A DNA stretch of 41,451 nucleotides from an uncultured Acidobacteriota bacterium (GTDB lineage: Bacteria; Acidobacteriota; Terriglobia; Terriglobales; Acidobacteriaceae): the NCBI GenBank assembly GCA_903851035.1, contig CAINND010000054.1, positions 1 to 41,451 of the forward strand. The letters are read 5' to 3'. The translations under genes were made by a program, and so were the position numbers. Shown here one piece after another: positions 26,501-34,546 of the stretch. The notes beneath the pieces were generated by a model. It worked only from the letters and a program-made list of their open reading frames with translations, had not been told where the DNA came from and did no database searches. The first letter of the stretch is position 1. Each line of letters opens with the position of its first letter.

Positions 26501-27205
26501 GAGGGCAGTTACGTGACGCAAAGTGCCGCCGCGCAAAATCTTGCGCCGCCGCGTTTGCCGGTTGTGTTGCTTCGCCTGCCACAGGGCTACGAGCCAGCGG
26601 CTGTGCCTGCGGCGCTGGCATGGACGACTCCGGAGCGCGAAGCCGCGGCCGTGGCGCATACCTTTGACTGGGCCGGTGATCTGCGCCGTCATGTGGGCGT
26701 GGTGTCGCACTGGCTGTTGCAGCGCATTGCCAACGAGGGGTTACACAGGTGGGATGAGGCTCGTGTGAAAGGCATCCGCACGGAGATTACCGAAGCATTG
26801 GAGCGTGAGGGCGCGGCCAGCGAGGAGCGAGAGCGAGGCGCTGACGAAGTGACCGAGGCTATCTGTTATGCGTTGAGCAGCGAGCGTGGGCGCTGGGTTC
26901 TGGGCGCTCACGAACAACAACGTTGTGAGCTTGACCTGAGCGCGGAGGTGGATGGCCGCATCGAGCGCATACGGCTGGATCGCACATTTGTGGAGGATGG
27001 CACGCGCTGGGTGGTGGACTACAAGATCACCGGGCGCGAGGGCGGTGATGTGGAGAGCTTCCTCATGCAGCAGGAGGAGAAGTATCTTCCGGACATGCAG
27101 CGTTATCGTAGCGTGTTGCGCCTGTGGGATGAGCTTCCGGTGCGCTGCGCGTTGTTCTTCCCGCTGCTGGGGGCCTTCCGCGAGGTTGCGCTCGTGGGCG
27201 ATTGA
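23582..27205 (+). CDS. AddA/RecB-like UvrD helicase-nuclease
   Basis: A 1207-residue superfamily 1A helicase with a C-terminal nuclease, acting with the preceding gene in processing double-strand DNA ends for recombination. Walker A is APAGSGKTE with Lys33, motif Ia TFTRKAAAEMRDRI, motif II VDEFQD (Asp445, Glu446), motif III GDPMQSIYSFRRAD, motif V VHQAKGLEWDVVFLP and motif VI VAATRAR (914-920). The nuclease keeps Asp1133 (RLDR) and Asp1146-x-Lys1148 (VVDYK). The ATG at 23582 overlaps the AddB-like stop as ATGAGTAA; upstream in-frame starts would read into the other gene. Length is typical of AddA (about 1200). Confidence 0.92.
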   Translation: MSKTNAVADADVRQQVLRPDESWMLQAPAGSGKTELLMQRYLACLAQVEQPESVLAITFTRKAAAEMRDRILAALERASLPVTGEMEEHARQARELAQAALANGERRGWRLLEQPSRLQVRTLDSFCEAVAQRAPFKGQLGGAAEVSEDAQPLYEAAAQQTLEELGGGNPARSQSVERLLQHVDNSTTMARTLLASMLERREQWLEFLGRSDAYDATQQAKFRAQLEGALARAVGEELQRVDDAARRVLNAGERGEVMALVRYSKGLAGVGGAEEIPAMAAGVVEMPSTGAARRAAWPPADAAEIVLWREIAGLLLTGDGNLRKTVDRRQGFPVSDDEQREWKARCIALLKAIAAQPDEETFTAALARVRCLPDAQYTEDQWEFMLAALQLLPLAAAHLKLVFAREGRMDFAEYAQRALDAIGQEGEPTELALQLGYRIRHVLVDEFQDTNDTQIQLLQRLLKTWDEGEGCSTFYVGDPMQSIYSFRRADVSIFQRLKDEKHLGEQAHEFGQLRQNFRSQARLVEWFNQTFPQILNNESELTNAVAYPKPEDNAVASREAAEGEAVFVRGFATGEREAEAEWVAAQVRDEVERMTQVERLQSEEKSRATGGADKSKPALVAVLVRSRSHLPLLAEALHAKNVRYRAVKTDRLIQRWVVRDLENLRRALCDPADRTAWLGVLRAPWCGLELADLWRLCRGVGEDAKQQRELTVRELLRLRESELSAGAQRRLRRVMPVLDAALAECGKVGVREMLERCWLRLGGAAYAAMEARKADEVSQCREQVARDAAAYFTLLDAEGVAGGLADEESFARKLEDLYSPADTDPSIRVEVMPVHQAKGLEWDVVFLPALERYTRPDDKSLLYLRPRNGSGEEPLLGPMEAAGMAKTKDASLEKYLQLLAKDAKAEELKRLFYVAATRARQRLYLSAVLPAKNPRPDTMLRLLWNVPGMSEAFTATAGVEDSAANDLAAAKMEEGSYVTQSAAAQNLAPPRLPVVLLRLPQGYEPAAVPAALAWTTPEREAAAVAHTFDWAGDLRRHVGVVSHWLLQRIANEGLHRWDEARVKGIRTEITEALEREGAASEERERGADEVTEAICYALSSERGRWVLGAHEQQRCELDLSAEVDGRIERIRLDRTFVEDGTRWVVDYKITGREGGDVESFLMQQEEKYLPDMQRYRSVLRLWDELPVRCALFFPLLGAFREVALVGD

Positions 27206-27259
27206 TATTCATCGGGATGAAACCTTGGCACGGCCGCCGGGTTTACACTGGATGGATTG

Positions 27260-28504
27260 ATGGCTATGCGTGGGCTTCGCGGAAAAATATTATTGATGGT
27301 GGCCGTGCTGCTGTGCGGTGCGGCCATGGTGTCGCCGCGCAGAGCCCTGGCGCAGGAAGCTCCGGTGCGTCCGGGCAATAATCCGCTTGCGGCGCGCGGA
27401 TTCAACGAGCTTTACAACATGGATTACGCGGCGGCGCTGCGCGATTTTAGCCGCCTGCGCGCCGAGCATCCCGGCGATCCCTTTCCTGAAAACTACCTGC
27501 TGGCTGCCGAAATCTTTCAGGAACTGAATCGCATTGGCGCCCTCGACACGGAGGTCTACTCCAGCGACAGCTTTCTGGACTCCAAGCCGGTTCGTCCGCT
27601 GGACCCGGCGGCGCAGCGGCGCATCCATACACTGATTGATGATGTGATGAGCCACTGCAATCAGCGGCTGGCGCGCAATCCGAATGACGTGGATGCACTC
27701 TACGCGCGCGGCGTGGCCCAGGGCTTCCGCTCCACTTACATGGGCATGGCGGAAAAGCGCTGGCTGACGGCCGTGCGCTCGGCGCTGGCGGCGCGGCGAG
27801 ATCACGAAAGGGTGCTGGAGATTGATCCTCATTATGTGGATGCCAAGATGACCGTGGGCATTCACAACTACATTATCGGCTCGCTGAACTGGGCGGGTCG
27901 CGCCGCCGTGGCGCTGGTGGGCGTAACGGGCAACAAGCAAAAGGGGCTGGAATATCTGCGCGAGGTGAGCCGCTCGGGCAGCACCTCCGCCAACGACGCG
28001 GCCATGGCGCTGAGCCTTTTTTTGCGGCGCGAGCAGTTGTATCCCGAGGCGCTGGCGCTGGTGGGCGGCATCAGCAGGCAGTATCCGCGCAACTTTTTGC
28101 TGGCCGTGGAGTACGCACATCTGCTGAACGCCGCCGGTCACGGACGCGAGGCGATTGCGCAGTATCGTGTAGTGCTGCAAAACGGGCGCGAAGGCAAGTA
28201 CACATACTTTCATCTGGAGACGGCGGCCTGGGGGCTGGGCGTAAGCCTGCGCGGGCAGCGTGAGTTTGCAGCGGCGGCGGAGGCCTTTGACCAGGTGGCG
28301 ATGGTGAAGGATGCCGACCCCGCGCTGGTGCAGCGCGCGCTGCTGTCCGGTGGCGAGATGTATGACACGCTCGGTCAGCGCGGCGCGGCCCTTGAACGCT
28401 ACCGCCGGGCAATGGCCATCAACGGCGAGGGCGAGGTGGCCGGCGAAGCTCGGCGAAACATGAAACGGCCCTGGCATTTCTCCGAACAGCACGGCACGGT
28501 GTAG
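27260..28504 (+). CDS. Exported TPR-type protein
   Basis: A 414-residue protein with a signal peptide ending in RRALAQ (about residue 32). The rest is helical, with tetratricopeptide-like pairs: AARGFNELYNMDYAAALRDFSRLRAEHPGDPF near residue 45, LARNPNDVDALYARGVAQGF near 140, and a C-terminal ALLSGGEMYDTLGQRGAALERYRRAM. A central YVDAKMTVGIHNYIIGSLNWAGRAAVALVG is less regular. It follows the helicase by 54 bases; co-transcription is possible but functions look unrelated. Start choices are ATG 27260 and 27266. It probably works as a periplasmic scaffold; no specific role can be given. Confidence 0.75.
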   Translation: MAMRGLRGKILLMVAVLLCGAAMVSPRRALAQEAPVRPGNNPLAARGFNELYNMDYAAALRDFSRLRAEHPGDPFPENYLLAAEIFQELNRIGALDTEVYSSDSFLDSKPVRPLDPAAQRRIHTLIDDVMSHCNQRLARNPNDVDALYARGVAQGFRSTYMGMAEKRWLTAVRSALAARRDHERVLEIDPHYVDAKMTVGIHNYIIGSLNWAGRAAVALVGVTGNKQKGLEYLREVSRSGSTSANDAAMALSLFLRREQLYPEALALVGGISRQYPRNFLLAVEYAHLLNAAGHGREAIAQYRVVLQNGREGKYTYFHLETAAWGLGVSLRGQREFAAAAEAFDQVAMVKDADPALVQRALLSGGEMYDTLGQRGAALERYRRAMAINGEGEVAGEARRNMKRPWHFSEQHGTV

Positions 28505-28532
28505 GCTAGTAGCTGGAGTCGTTTAAGAACGC

Positions 28533-29210
28533 ATGTATCTGCCAGCCGAAGCCGCACGCATTCATACCTTCCTCAGTTCGCTCACCGAGTTCTCCTTCGT
28601 GGCGTTCAGCTCCATCTTTTTCCTGGTGGATCCCTTCGCCGCGACTCCGCCATTTTTGGCCATGACAGCCCACGCCACGCCCGATGCGCGTCGCAAGATG
28701 GCCAAGCGCGCGGCGATTACCTGCTGCATTGTGCTCAGTCTTTTCGCCGCCTCCGGTTCGTTCATCTTCAAGCTGTTTGGCATCACCCTGCCGGCCTTTG
28801 AGATCGCCGGAGGGTTGATCCTGCTGCTCATCGGCCTGGAGATGTTGCAGGCGCGGCGCAGCACCCAGGGCGACAGCAGTGAGACCGAAGAGGGTGCGCA
28901 GAAGGAAGACATCAGCATCACGCCGCTCGGCATCCCCCTGCTGGCCGGGCCGGGTGCCATCAGCACGGTCATGGTGCTGATGGGCGCATCGCCCAGTTGG
29001 CAGCACGCCATTCCGGTGTTTGGCGCCATCGCCGTGACGGCCTTCATCAGCTTTCACATCCTGGCCTCGGCAGACAAAGTGCGCCGCCGCATGGGAGACA
29101 CCGGCATCCGCATCATGATGCGCATCATGGGACTGATGCTGACGGCCATCGCCGTGCAGTTCGTCATCAACGGACTGGCGTTGCTGAACGTCATTAGTCC
29201 GCCGCAGTAG
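28533..29210 (+). CDS. MarC family integral membrane protein
   Basis: A 225-residue inner-membrane protein with six helices, matching the MarC/UPF0056 family. Recognisable parts are FFLVDPFAATPPFLAMT near residue 30, GGLILLLIGLEMLQ near 95, ITPLGIPLLAGPGAISTVMVL near 130 and a final MRIMGLMLTAIAVQFVINGL. Despite its name, MarC is not itself a multidrug-resistance factor and its transported substrate is unsettled. A charged loop (residues 103-122, rich in Glu, Ser and Gln) separates helices 3 and 4. It starts 28 bases after the TPR gene and ends before a terminator shared with glpX. Confidence 0.9.
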   Translation: MYLPAEAARIHTFLSSLTEFSFVAFSSIFFLVDPFAATPPFLAMTAHATPDARRKMAKRAAITCCIVLSLFAASGSFIFKLFGITLPAFEIAGGLILLLIGLEMLQARRSTQGDSSETEEGAQKEDISITPLGIPLLAGPGAISTVMVLMGASPSWQHAIPVFGAIAVTAFISFHILASADKVRRRMGDTGIRIMMRIMGLMLTAIAVQFVINGLALLNVISPPQ

Positions 29211-29241
29211 CGGCCAGATTTCATATTCATCGCACAAAGAG

Positions 29242-29269
29242 AAAGGGCACGGCCGAAGCCGCGCCCTTT
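29242..29269. terminator. Bidirectional terminator between marC and glpX
   Basis: AAAGGGCACGGC and GCCGCGCCCTTT pair with one mismatch over a CGAA tetraloop. A-rich and T-rich ends on both sides allow it to serve the two converging genes. Confidence 0.75.
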
Positions 29270-29284
29270 GTGTCTGCGCCGAAG

Positions 29285-30322
29285 CTAGAAGCGGACGGCG
29301 AATTCCTTGTTCTGCTCCAGGTGAATGCCCTCAACGAAGCGAATCTTGCGCGAGGCCATCTTCATGACGATGGACGAGGTGCGGACGCCTTCGCCAAAGA
29401 AGCGCACGCCCTGCAGCAGCGAGCCTTCGGTGACGCCGGTGGCGGCGAAGATGATGTTCTTGCCCGGGGCAAGCTCTTCGGCCGTGTAGGTCTTCTTCAC
29501 GTCGCTGATGCCATACTGCGTCATGCGCTCGCGCTGCTCGTCGGTGTAGCCGGTCAGGCGGCCCACCATGTATCCATTCAGGCAGCGCATGGCGGCCGCG
29601 GTGATGACGCCTTCCGGCGCACCGCCCGTGCCCATCACGGCATGCACGCCGGTGCCGTTGACGGCCGCGGCGATTCCCGGCGCGAGGTCGCCGTCACCGA
29701 TGAGCTTGATGCGTGCTCCGGCGCGGCGAATGTCGTTAATCAGCGTCTCATGGCGCGGACGGTCGAGGACGATGATGACCAGGTCTTCCACGTCGCGGCG
29801 CAGGGCCTTGGCAATCATCTTCAGGTTCACGGCCGTGGGAGCGTCCAGGTCAACGGCGCCCTTGCAGGCGGGACCGACGACGATCTTCTCCATGTAGCAA
29901 TCCGGCGCGTGCAGCAGGCCGCCGCGCTCGCTGGCCGCCAGCACGCAAATGGAGCCGGGTGCGCCGGTGGCGCAGAGGTTGGTGCCCTCGAGCGGATCCA
30001 CGGCAATATCAACCTCGGGATAGGTGAAGCCCTCGACGGGCGCGCGGCCGACCTTCTCGCCGATGTAGAGCATCGGAGCCTCGTCGCGTTCGCCTTCGCC
30101 GATGACGATGGTTCCGCGCATGGGCACCGTGTCCATCACACGGCGCATGGTCTCCGTGGCTACGTGATCGGCCTTCTTGCGGTCGCCGGTGCCCATCTCC
30201 CGGGCGCTGGCGATGGCCGCTGCTTCCACCACGCGCAGCAGTTCCAGCGCGAGGTCGCTTTCAAGGTTCGTCAGGATGTTGTCTTCCAGATGAACCGCCT
30301 TATTCTGAGTCTGAGTCGCCAT
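29285..30322 (-). CDS. glpX: Class II fructose-1,6-bisphosphatase GlpX
   Basis: A 345-residue enzyme that hydrolyses fructose 1,6-bisphosphate to fructose 6-phosphate in gluconeogenesis; some homologues also take sedoheptulose 1,7-bisphosphate. Metal and phosphate-site motifs are clear: [15 protein letters not shown] near residue 70, DPLEGTN near 103, and GTGGAPEGV near 205. The ATG at 30322 follows AGGAG by five bases; the frame is open further upstream without a ribosome-binding site. With the Eda-type aldolase it points to central sugar metabolism. The gap to the next gene contains CCCCG/CGGGG near 30415-30440, a possible weak terminator of that gene. Confidence 0.95.
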   Translation of the reverse strand: MATQTQNKAVHLEDNILTNLESDLALELLRVVEAAAIASAREMGTGDRKKADHVATETMRRVMDTVPMRGTIVIGEGERDEAPMLYIGEKVGRAPVEGFTYPEVDIAVDPLEGTNLCATGAPGSICVLAASERGGLLHAPDCYMEKIVVGPACKGAVDLDAPTAVNLKMIAKALRRDVEDLVIIVLDRPRHETLINDIRRAGARIKLIGDGDLAPGIAAAVNGTGVHAVMGTGGAPEGVITAAAMRCLNGYMVGRLTGYTDEQRERMTQYGISDVKKTYTAEELAPGKNIIFAATGVTEGSLLQGVRFFGEGVRTSSIVMKMASRKIRFVEGIHLEQNKEFAVRF

Positions 30323-30456
30323 GATTGCTCCTGAGTCCTGCGGCCGCGGCTTCTGTTTCTTACTTGCGTTTGGCCTTGTGCCGTGTGCTTTCAACTTTTC
30401 ATCCCCCGGGTCATGCCCCGTCCGATGAATTGGCGGGGTCATTGTGCTATGCGTTG

Positions 30457-31633
30457 TTAAAATGCGTCAATCCCCGTGACGGCGGCGCCGATGATGAGCG
30501 TGTGCACGTCGTGGGTTCCTTCGTACGTCTTGACCGACTCCAGATTCGCCATGTGGCGGAAGACCGGGTACTCGTCGGCGATGCCGTTGGCGCCAAGAAT
30601 GTCGCGCGCCATGCGCGCGCACTCCAGGGCCATCCATACATTGTTACGCTTTGCCATGGAGATGTGGAAGTGCTGCACGCGGCCTTCGTCCTTGAGGCGG
30701 CCCACCTGCAGGGCCAGCAACTGCGCCTTGGTGATCTCGGTGATCATCCAGGCCAGCTTCTGTTGCACAAGCTGATGGCTGGCAATGGGCTGGTCGCGGA
30801 ACTGCTTGCGGAAGAGTGAGTATTGCAAAGCGCAGTCGTAGCAGGCCATGGCCGCGCCGATGACGCCCCAGGCAATGCCATAGCGCGCCTGGTTCAGGCA
30901 CATCAGCGCGCTCTTCAGGCCCTCTGTGCCGGGCAGCAGATTTTCCTTCGGAATCTTTACATCCTGCAGCGAGAGGGAACTGGTGACGCTGGCGCAAGGA
31001 CCATTTTCCGTGGACATCCTCGGCGCGGAAGCCGGGACGGTCGGTTTCCACCAGGAAGCCGCGCACCTTGCCGCCATGCTCTTCGCTCCTGGCCCACACC
31101 ACGGCCACGTCGGCGATGGAGCCGGAGGTGATCCACATCTTTTCGCCGTTCAGCACATAGCCATCTGGCGTAGAGGCGGCGCGGGTGCGCATCGCCCCGG
31201 GGTTCGAACCGGCATCGGGCTCGGTGAGGCCAAAGCAGCCAAGCTTTTCGCCCTTGGCCATGGCCGGCAGCCAGCGATCCTTCTGCGCGTCGCTGCCAAA
31301 GGCATAAATGGGATACATCACCAGGCCGCTCTGCACGCTGGCAAAGCTGCGCAGGCCGCTATCGCCGCGCTCCAGCTCCTGCATGATGAGGCCGTACTCC
31401 ACGTTGTTCATGCCCGCGCAGCCGTAGCCCTCAATGGTGGGGCCGAAGAAGCCAAGCTCGCCCATGGGAGCCACGATCTGCCGCGGGAAGCGGCCCTCGC
31501 GGTTGCACTCCTCGATAATGGGGATAAGGTTGTCTTCCACGAACTGGCGGGCGGTGGAGCGCACCATGCGCTCGTCTTCTGTCAGCAGAGAGTCGAATTC
31601 CAGGAAGTCAACGCCGCGATACTTTAAGGCCAT
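30457..31633 (-). pseudogene. Glutaryl-CoA dehydrogenase-like gene, frameshifted
   Basis: Two overlapping frames together give a complete acyl-CoA dehydrogenase of about 392 residues. The first runs from the start at 31633 through GFRAEDVHGKWSLR. The second resumes at ASVTSSLSLQDV and ends in TGIDAF at 30457. Two bases (GC) appear missing near 30991-30996 in TTGCGC-CAGC. The catalytic Glu is present in KTYEGTHDVHTLIIG, the glutaryl-CoA dehydrogenase signature, with KWSLRASVT also typical. The rest of both frames is well conserved, so the break is recent or a sequencing error. If real, the product stops after about 210 native residues plus a garbled tail. The family oxidises and decarboxylates glutaryl-CoA in lysine/tryptophan breakdown. 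Confidence 0.85.
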
Positions 31634-31654
31634 AGGGGTATGCCGAACGTACTG

Positions 31655-31677
31655 CTGGGCCCGTGGACCGGGCCCAG
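31655..31677 (-). other. Perfect 8-bp stem-loop upstream of the dehydrogenase
   Basis: CTGGGCCC and GGGCCCAG pair across GTGGACC, 22 bases before the dehydrogenase start and downstream of the BstA/DinB gene. There is no T-run, so a leader hairpin is as likely as a terminator. Confidence 0.4.
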
Positions 31678-31775
31678 GGGAGAACGTTTGAAAGTATCAA
31701 AGGCATCTTCCAGCGGTCAATGATTTGTGACCGCGGCGGGAGTGATTTCGCGCGGAAGCCGCCGCGCCGCCCTGC

Positions 31776-32318
31776 TTACCAGTTGTTGCGCTTGCGCAGG
31801 CCGGTGATATGCGCCAGATGATGCGCGCTGTGCCAGGCGTACATGGCCAGCGTCAATTCCAGGCTCATGGTGCCACGCTCGGGGTGAATCATGGTGCGAG
31901 CCCAGTCCGCCGGTTGCAGGGTGCGCAACAGCACCACCCAGCGCGCGTGCAGGCTCTCCACCAGCGCCAGGCTTACGTCCACGGGTGTCAGGCGGCTGTC
32001 GGCCAGCTCGGCCCAGGCGGCCTCCTTGTAGGGGCGGATGGTGGGCGCGTCCTCGGTGAGCGCCAGCTTGTAGCGGATATAGGCGTTCATATGGCTATCG
32101 GCAATGTGGTGCACCACCTGGCGGACGGTCCAGCCGCCCTCGCGATAAGGCGTGTCGAACTGCTTGCCGTTCAGCCCGGAGAGGGTGTGGCGCAGGCGCT
32201 CAGGCAGCGTCGCAAGCTCGTCGGTGAACTGCTTGCGCTCTTCGGCCGTGAGCGGGCCGCGGCTAAGGTTAAATTTGCCGACCGGGTAACGCAGGGCTTC
32301 TAATTCGAGGTCTGCCAT
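31776..32318 (-). CDS. YfiT/BstA-type DinB-superfamily protein
   Basis: A 180-residue four-helix DinB-fold protein. It opens with LRYPVGKF and matches the YfiT group, described as metal-dependent hydrolases or bacillithiol S-transferases. Three metal-ligand histidines are visible: VRQVVHHIADSH (around residue 68) and the C-terminal WHSAHHLAHI. The ATG at 32318 has AGGAG about eight bases upstream. It is divergent from the zinc-ribbon gene, with both promoters inside 32319-32380. Acidobacteria are not known to me to make bacillithiol, so the thiol partner is open. Confidence 0.88.
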   Translation of the reverse strand: MADLELEALRYPVGKFNLSRGPLTAEERKQFTDELATLPERLRHTLSGLNGKQFDTPYREGGWTVRQVVHHIADSHMNAYIRYKLALTEDAPTIRPYKEAAWAELADSRLTPVDVSLALVESLHARWVVLLRTLQPADWARTMIHPERGTMSLELTLAMYAWHSAHHLAHITGLRKRNNW

Positions 32319-32365
32319 CGATTTCTCCTCCGCAGGATGCCTGAGCAGGATACAACGTGTTGATA

Positions 32366-32557
32366 TACAATCATAGAGCTACCCTTGCGGGAGGGCCGCC
32401 GCCAACGCGGTGTGGGCCGCTCGGAGGGTTCCGGTGCAAGCGTAAGCTTCCTGGGTGGAAACGGGCAGAAGCCCGCGCCAATGTGCGCGGTGTTCCCATG
32501 CCCCGCCAGAGCAATTTCGCCGAGCTTCGCGCCGGCCCCGAACAAGGAGTTTTTCCC
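32366..32557 (+). promoter_or_regulatory. Structured leader before the zinc-ribbon gene
   Basis: TACAAT (32366-32371) is a plausible -10 with a weak -35. It is followed by about 180 bases packed with stem-loops: GAGC (32376) with GCTC (32419) enclosing CCCT/AGGG and CCGC/GCGG hairpins; AAGC-GTAA-GCTT with a GNRA loop (32438-32449); GGGC-AGAA-GCCC (32463-32474); and CGCGC-CAATGT-GCGCG (32474-32489). AAGGAG follows at 32544. The density of small hairpins suggests a cis-acting RNA or a small RNA. I could not match a known riboswitch class. The frame of the downstream gene stays open through it, but GC bias explains that. Confidence 0.4.
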
Positions 32558-32737
32558 ATGGCAAAGATCGCAAAGACAGCCGATCGCAAAAAAGTAATGG
32601 ACACCAGCAAGAGCACGGATTGCCCCAAGTGCGGCAAGCCGACCCGCATCGTCAAGCGCGTAAAGGATCGTGAGCGCAACGTGCCGGGCGGCGTGTATAT
32701 CTCCTGCTCCGCCTGCGAGTTCTACGAGAAGCTGTAA
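32558..32737 (+). CDS. Small zinc-ribbon protein
   Basis: A 59-residue protein. Two cysteine pairs, CPKCGK near residue 20 and CSAC near residue 52, can form a single zinc ribbon. The N-terminus is lysine-rich (MAKIAKTADRKKVMD), and basic residues follow the first pair (RIVKRVKDRERN). The start is set by AAGGAG eight bases before the ATG; longer in-frame starts would read through the structured leader. The size and the basic, zinc-binding character resemble ribosome- or RNA-associated proteins, but I do not recognise a named family. It ends before a strong terminator. Confidence 0.8.
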   Translation: MAKIAKTADRKKVMDTSKSTDCPKCGKPTRIVKRVKDRERNVPGGVYISCSACEFYEKL

Positions 32738-32760
32738 GTAAAGTTTAAGCTCGAAGCAAG

Positions 32761-32790
32761 AATGCGCCCCGTGAATGGGGCGCATTTCCT
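32761..32790. terminator. Terminator after the zinc-ribbon gene
   Basis: AATGCGCCCC and GGGGCGCATT form a perfect 10-bp stem over GTGAAT, followed by TCCTTTT on the plus strand. It lies between this gene and the converging NDH-2 gene. Confidence 0.85.
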
Positions 32791-32817
32791 TTTGCCGTGA
32801 GCTTGCACAAATCCACG

Positions 32818-34128
32818 CTACTTGGGTGGAGATGTTGGCGCACCCGGCACCGCCGGGGGCACGATGCTGCGGCTGATGCCGGTGATAAGACGCGCGCCGC
32901 GCTGGAAGCGCAGGTAGGCCCAGAACCACTCCCACAGCACCTGCACCCGGCTGCGGAAGCCGATAAGAAACATCAGGTGTACGAAGAGCCATGCCAGCCA
33001 GGCCGGCAGTCCGCTCAGCTTCAATCCCTTCATTTGGGCGACGGCCGAGCTGCGGCCGATGGTGGCCATGCTGCCCTTGTCGCGGTAGTGGAACTCTCCG
33101 CGCGGCTGCCCCTTAAGGTCGGCCATGATGGCCGAGGCGGCGAATTCGCCCATCTGGATGGCTGCCGGGGCGACGCCCGGCACGGGGCGTCCGTTGGGCT
33201 GCATGAAGTTGGCAAGGTCGCCCAGCACGAATACCTCGGGATGGCCGGGGATGCTGAGATCCGGTAGCACCTGCACGCGGCCGGCGCGGTCGGTAGGGGC
33301 GCCCAGCAGCTTGCCCATGGGCGATGCGGCGACGCCGGCGGCCCAGATGACGACCGAGGCCGGCACGACCTTGTCTTCTCCTATGCGAACCTGGGTCGCG
33401 GTTACGCTGGTGACTGGCGAACCGGTCAGCACTTCGACGCCAATCTTCTGCAATTGGCGCACGGCGCTGGAGGAAAGCGCCTCGTCGAAGGCGGGCAGGA
33501 TTCGCGGACCGGCCTCGACCAAAAGAACACGGGTGCTGCGCGGGTCAATAGCACGAAAGTCCGTGGCCAAAACCTGCTGTGCGATCTCGGCAAGTGCGCC
33601 CGCTAGTTCAACTCCCGTCGGTCCTCCCCCTACGACGACAAAATTGATAGGCTCTGGACGTTGGGTGAGGTGAGCGTGGCGTTCGGCGATCTCAAAGGCC
33701 AACAGCATACGGCGGCGGATTTCCAGTGCGTCTTCCACCGTCTTGAGGCCGGGCGCAAAGTGCGCCCACTCGGAGTGGCCAAAGTAGTCATGCGTGGCGC
33801 CGGAGGCCACCAGCAGGTAGTCGTAGGGAAGCTCGCCCTCGTCATCAAGCTTCATGCACTTGCGCTCCAGGTCGAAGCCGGTGGCGCGGCCCAGCAGCAC
33901 GCTGACGTTGGCGTCCTGGCGGAAGATGTGACGGATGGGGTAGGCAATTTCGCCGGGCGAGAGCGCGGCGGTGGCCACCTGGTAGAGCAGGGGCTGGAAG
34001 GTGTGGTGGTTGCGGCGATCCACCAGCGTGACCGGGTAGCCGGCCTGGGCCAGCAGACGGGTGGCATACAGGCCGGCAAATCCGGCACCGAGGATAAGGA
34101 CGCGAGGTAATTTTTGCATAGGTTTCAT
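32818..34128 (-). CDS. ndh: Type II NADH:quinone oxidoreductase (NDH-2)
   Basis: A 436-residue FAD protein that passes electrons from NADH to quinone at the inner face of the membrane without pumping protons. The FAD-binding GAGFAGLYATRLL lies at residues 14-26. The NADH-binding VVGGGPTGVELAGAL is near residue 165, and GDLANF near 300 contacts FAD. VAPAAIQMGEFAA is the quinone-site segment (the AQxAxQ region). A C-terminal hydrophobic stretch (LPAWLAWLFVHLMFLIGF) anchors it. The ATG at 34128 (MKPMQKLPRV) is chosen; 34119 is an alternative. Neither has a strong ribosome-binding site. Confidence 0.93.
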   Translation of the reverse strand: MKPMQKLPRVLILGAGFAGLYATRLLAQAGYPVTLVDRRNHHTFQPLLYQVATAALSPGEIAYPIRHIFRQDANVSVLLGRATGFDLERKCMKLDDEGELPYDYLLVASGATHDYFGHSEWAHFAPGLKTVEDALEIRRRMLLAFEIAERHAHLTQRPEPINFVVVGGGPTGVELAGALAEIAQQVLATDFRAIDPRSTRVLLVEAGPRILPAFDEALSSSAVRQLQKIGVEVLTGSPVTSVTATQVRIGEDKVVPASVVIWAAGVAASPMGKLLGAPTDRAGRVQVLPDLSIPGHPEVFVLGDLANFMQPNGRPVPGVAPAAIQMGEFAASAIMADLKGQPRGEFHYRDKGSMATIGRSSAVAQMKGLKLSGLPAWLAWLFVHLMFLIGFRSRVQVLWEWFWAYLRFQRGARLITGISRSIVPPAVPGAPTSPPK

Positions 34129-34546
34129 CCGGTGTTTGCCTGTTGCTGCCAGGGTAATCTCAGAATACAGGATGAGGCGGCACGGTGGAGGGGGGCTGCA
34201 AAGTGACAAACCTGCGCGTGAGTGGAATTGCTGGAATGGTAACGATTACCTATGGTAGCCTTGCTTCAGCGCACCCACGACCCGTTTTCATGGCAAAGCG
34301 GGAGGATCCTAGCAGGGTTCCCCATTTTGTGTCAGGGCAGCAGCCAGCACCGGCCAGGAGGAATTGCCTGATCGGGATTGGCAGGATGCTCTTTATCTGA
34401 AAGCGGCACTTTGATTTCTTACATGGCCGTGTGGGTTTGACCATGTAGTTGTTGGATTCGCGCAATCATACCTGGCCATAGGGCCGTTCGTTAGTGTTAC
34501 TCATAAGTCCCGGATTACAGGGCCGGGCGCAGTTGAGGGAACATTG
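34129..34546. other. Gene-free region between ndh and the sugar transferase
   Basis: I see no gene here. GGTAA-CGA-TTACC (34238-34250) is a short inverted repeat of operator type. TATTCT near 34170-34165 on the minus strand could be a weak -10 for ndh. AGGAGG near 34360 precedes a possible 16-codon frame, but its spacing is wrong. No clear plus-strand promoter was found for the gene at 34547. Confidence 0.3.

Noticed and set aside
32451-32475. T-box-like string GGGTGGAAACG in the zinc-ribbon leader
   Set aside because: It differs from the T-box consensus at key bases, there is no specifier stem or terminator, and the downstream gene is not amino-acid related.
34360-34402. Small frame after AGGAGG in the ndh/sugar-transferase gap
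   Set aside because: The spacing from the ribosome-binding site to the TTG is only two bases and the 16-codon product has no recognisable feature.
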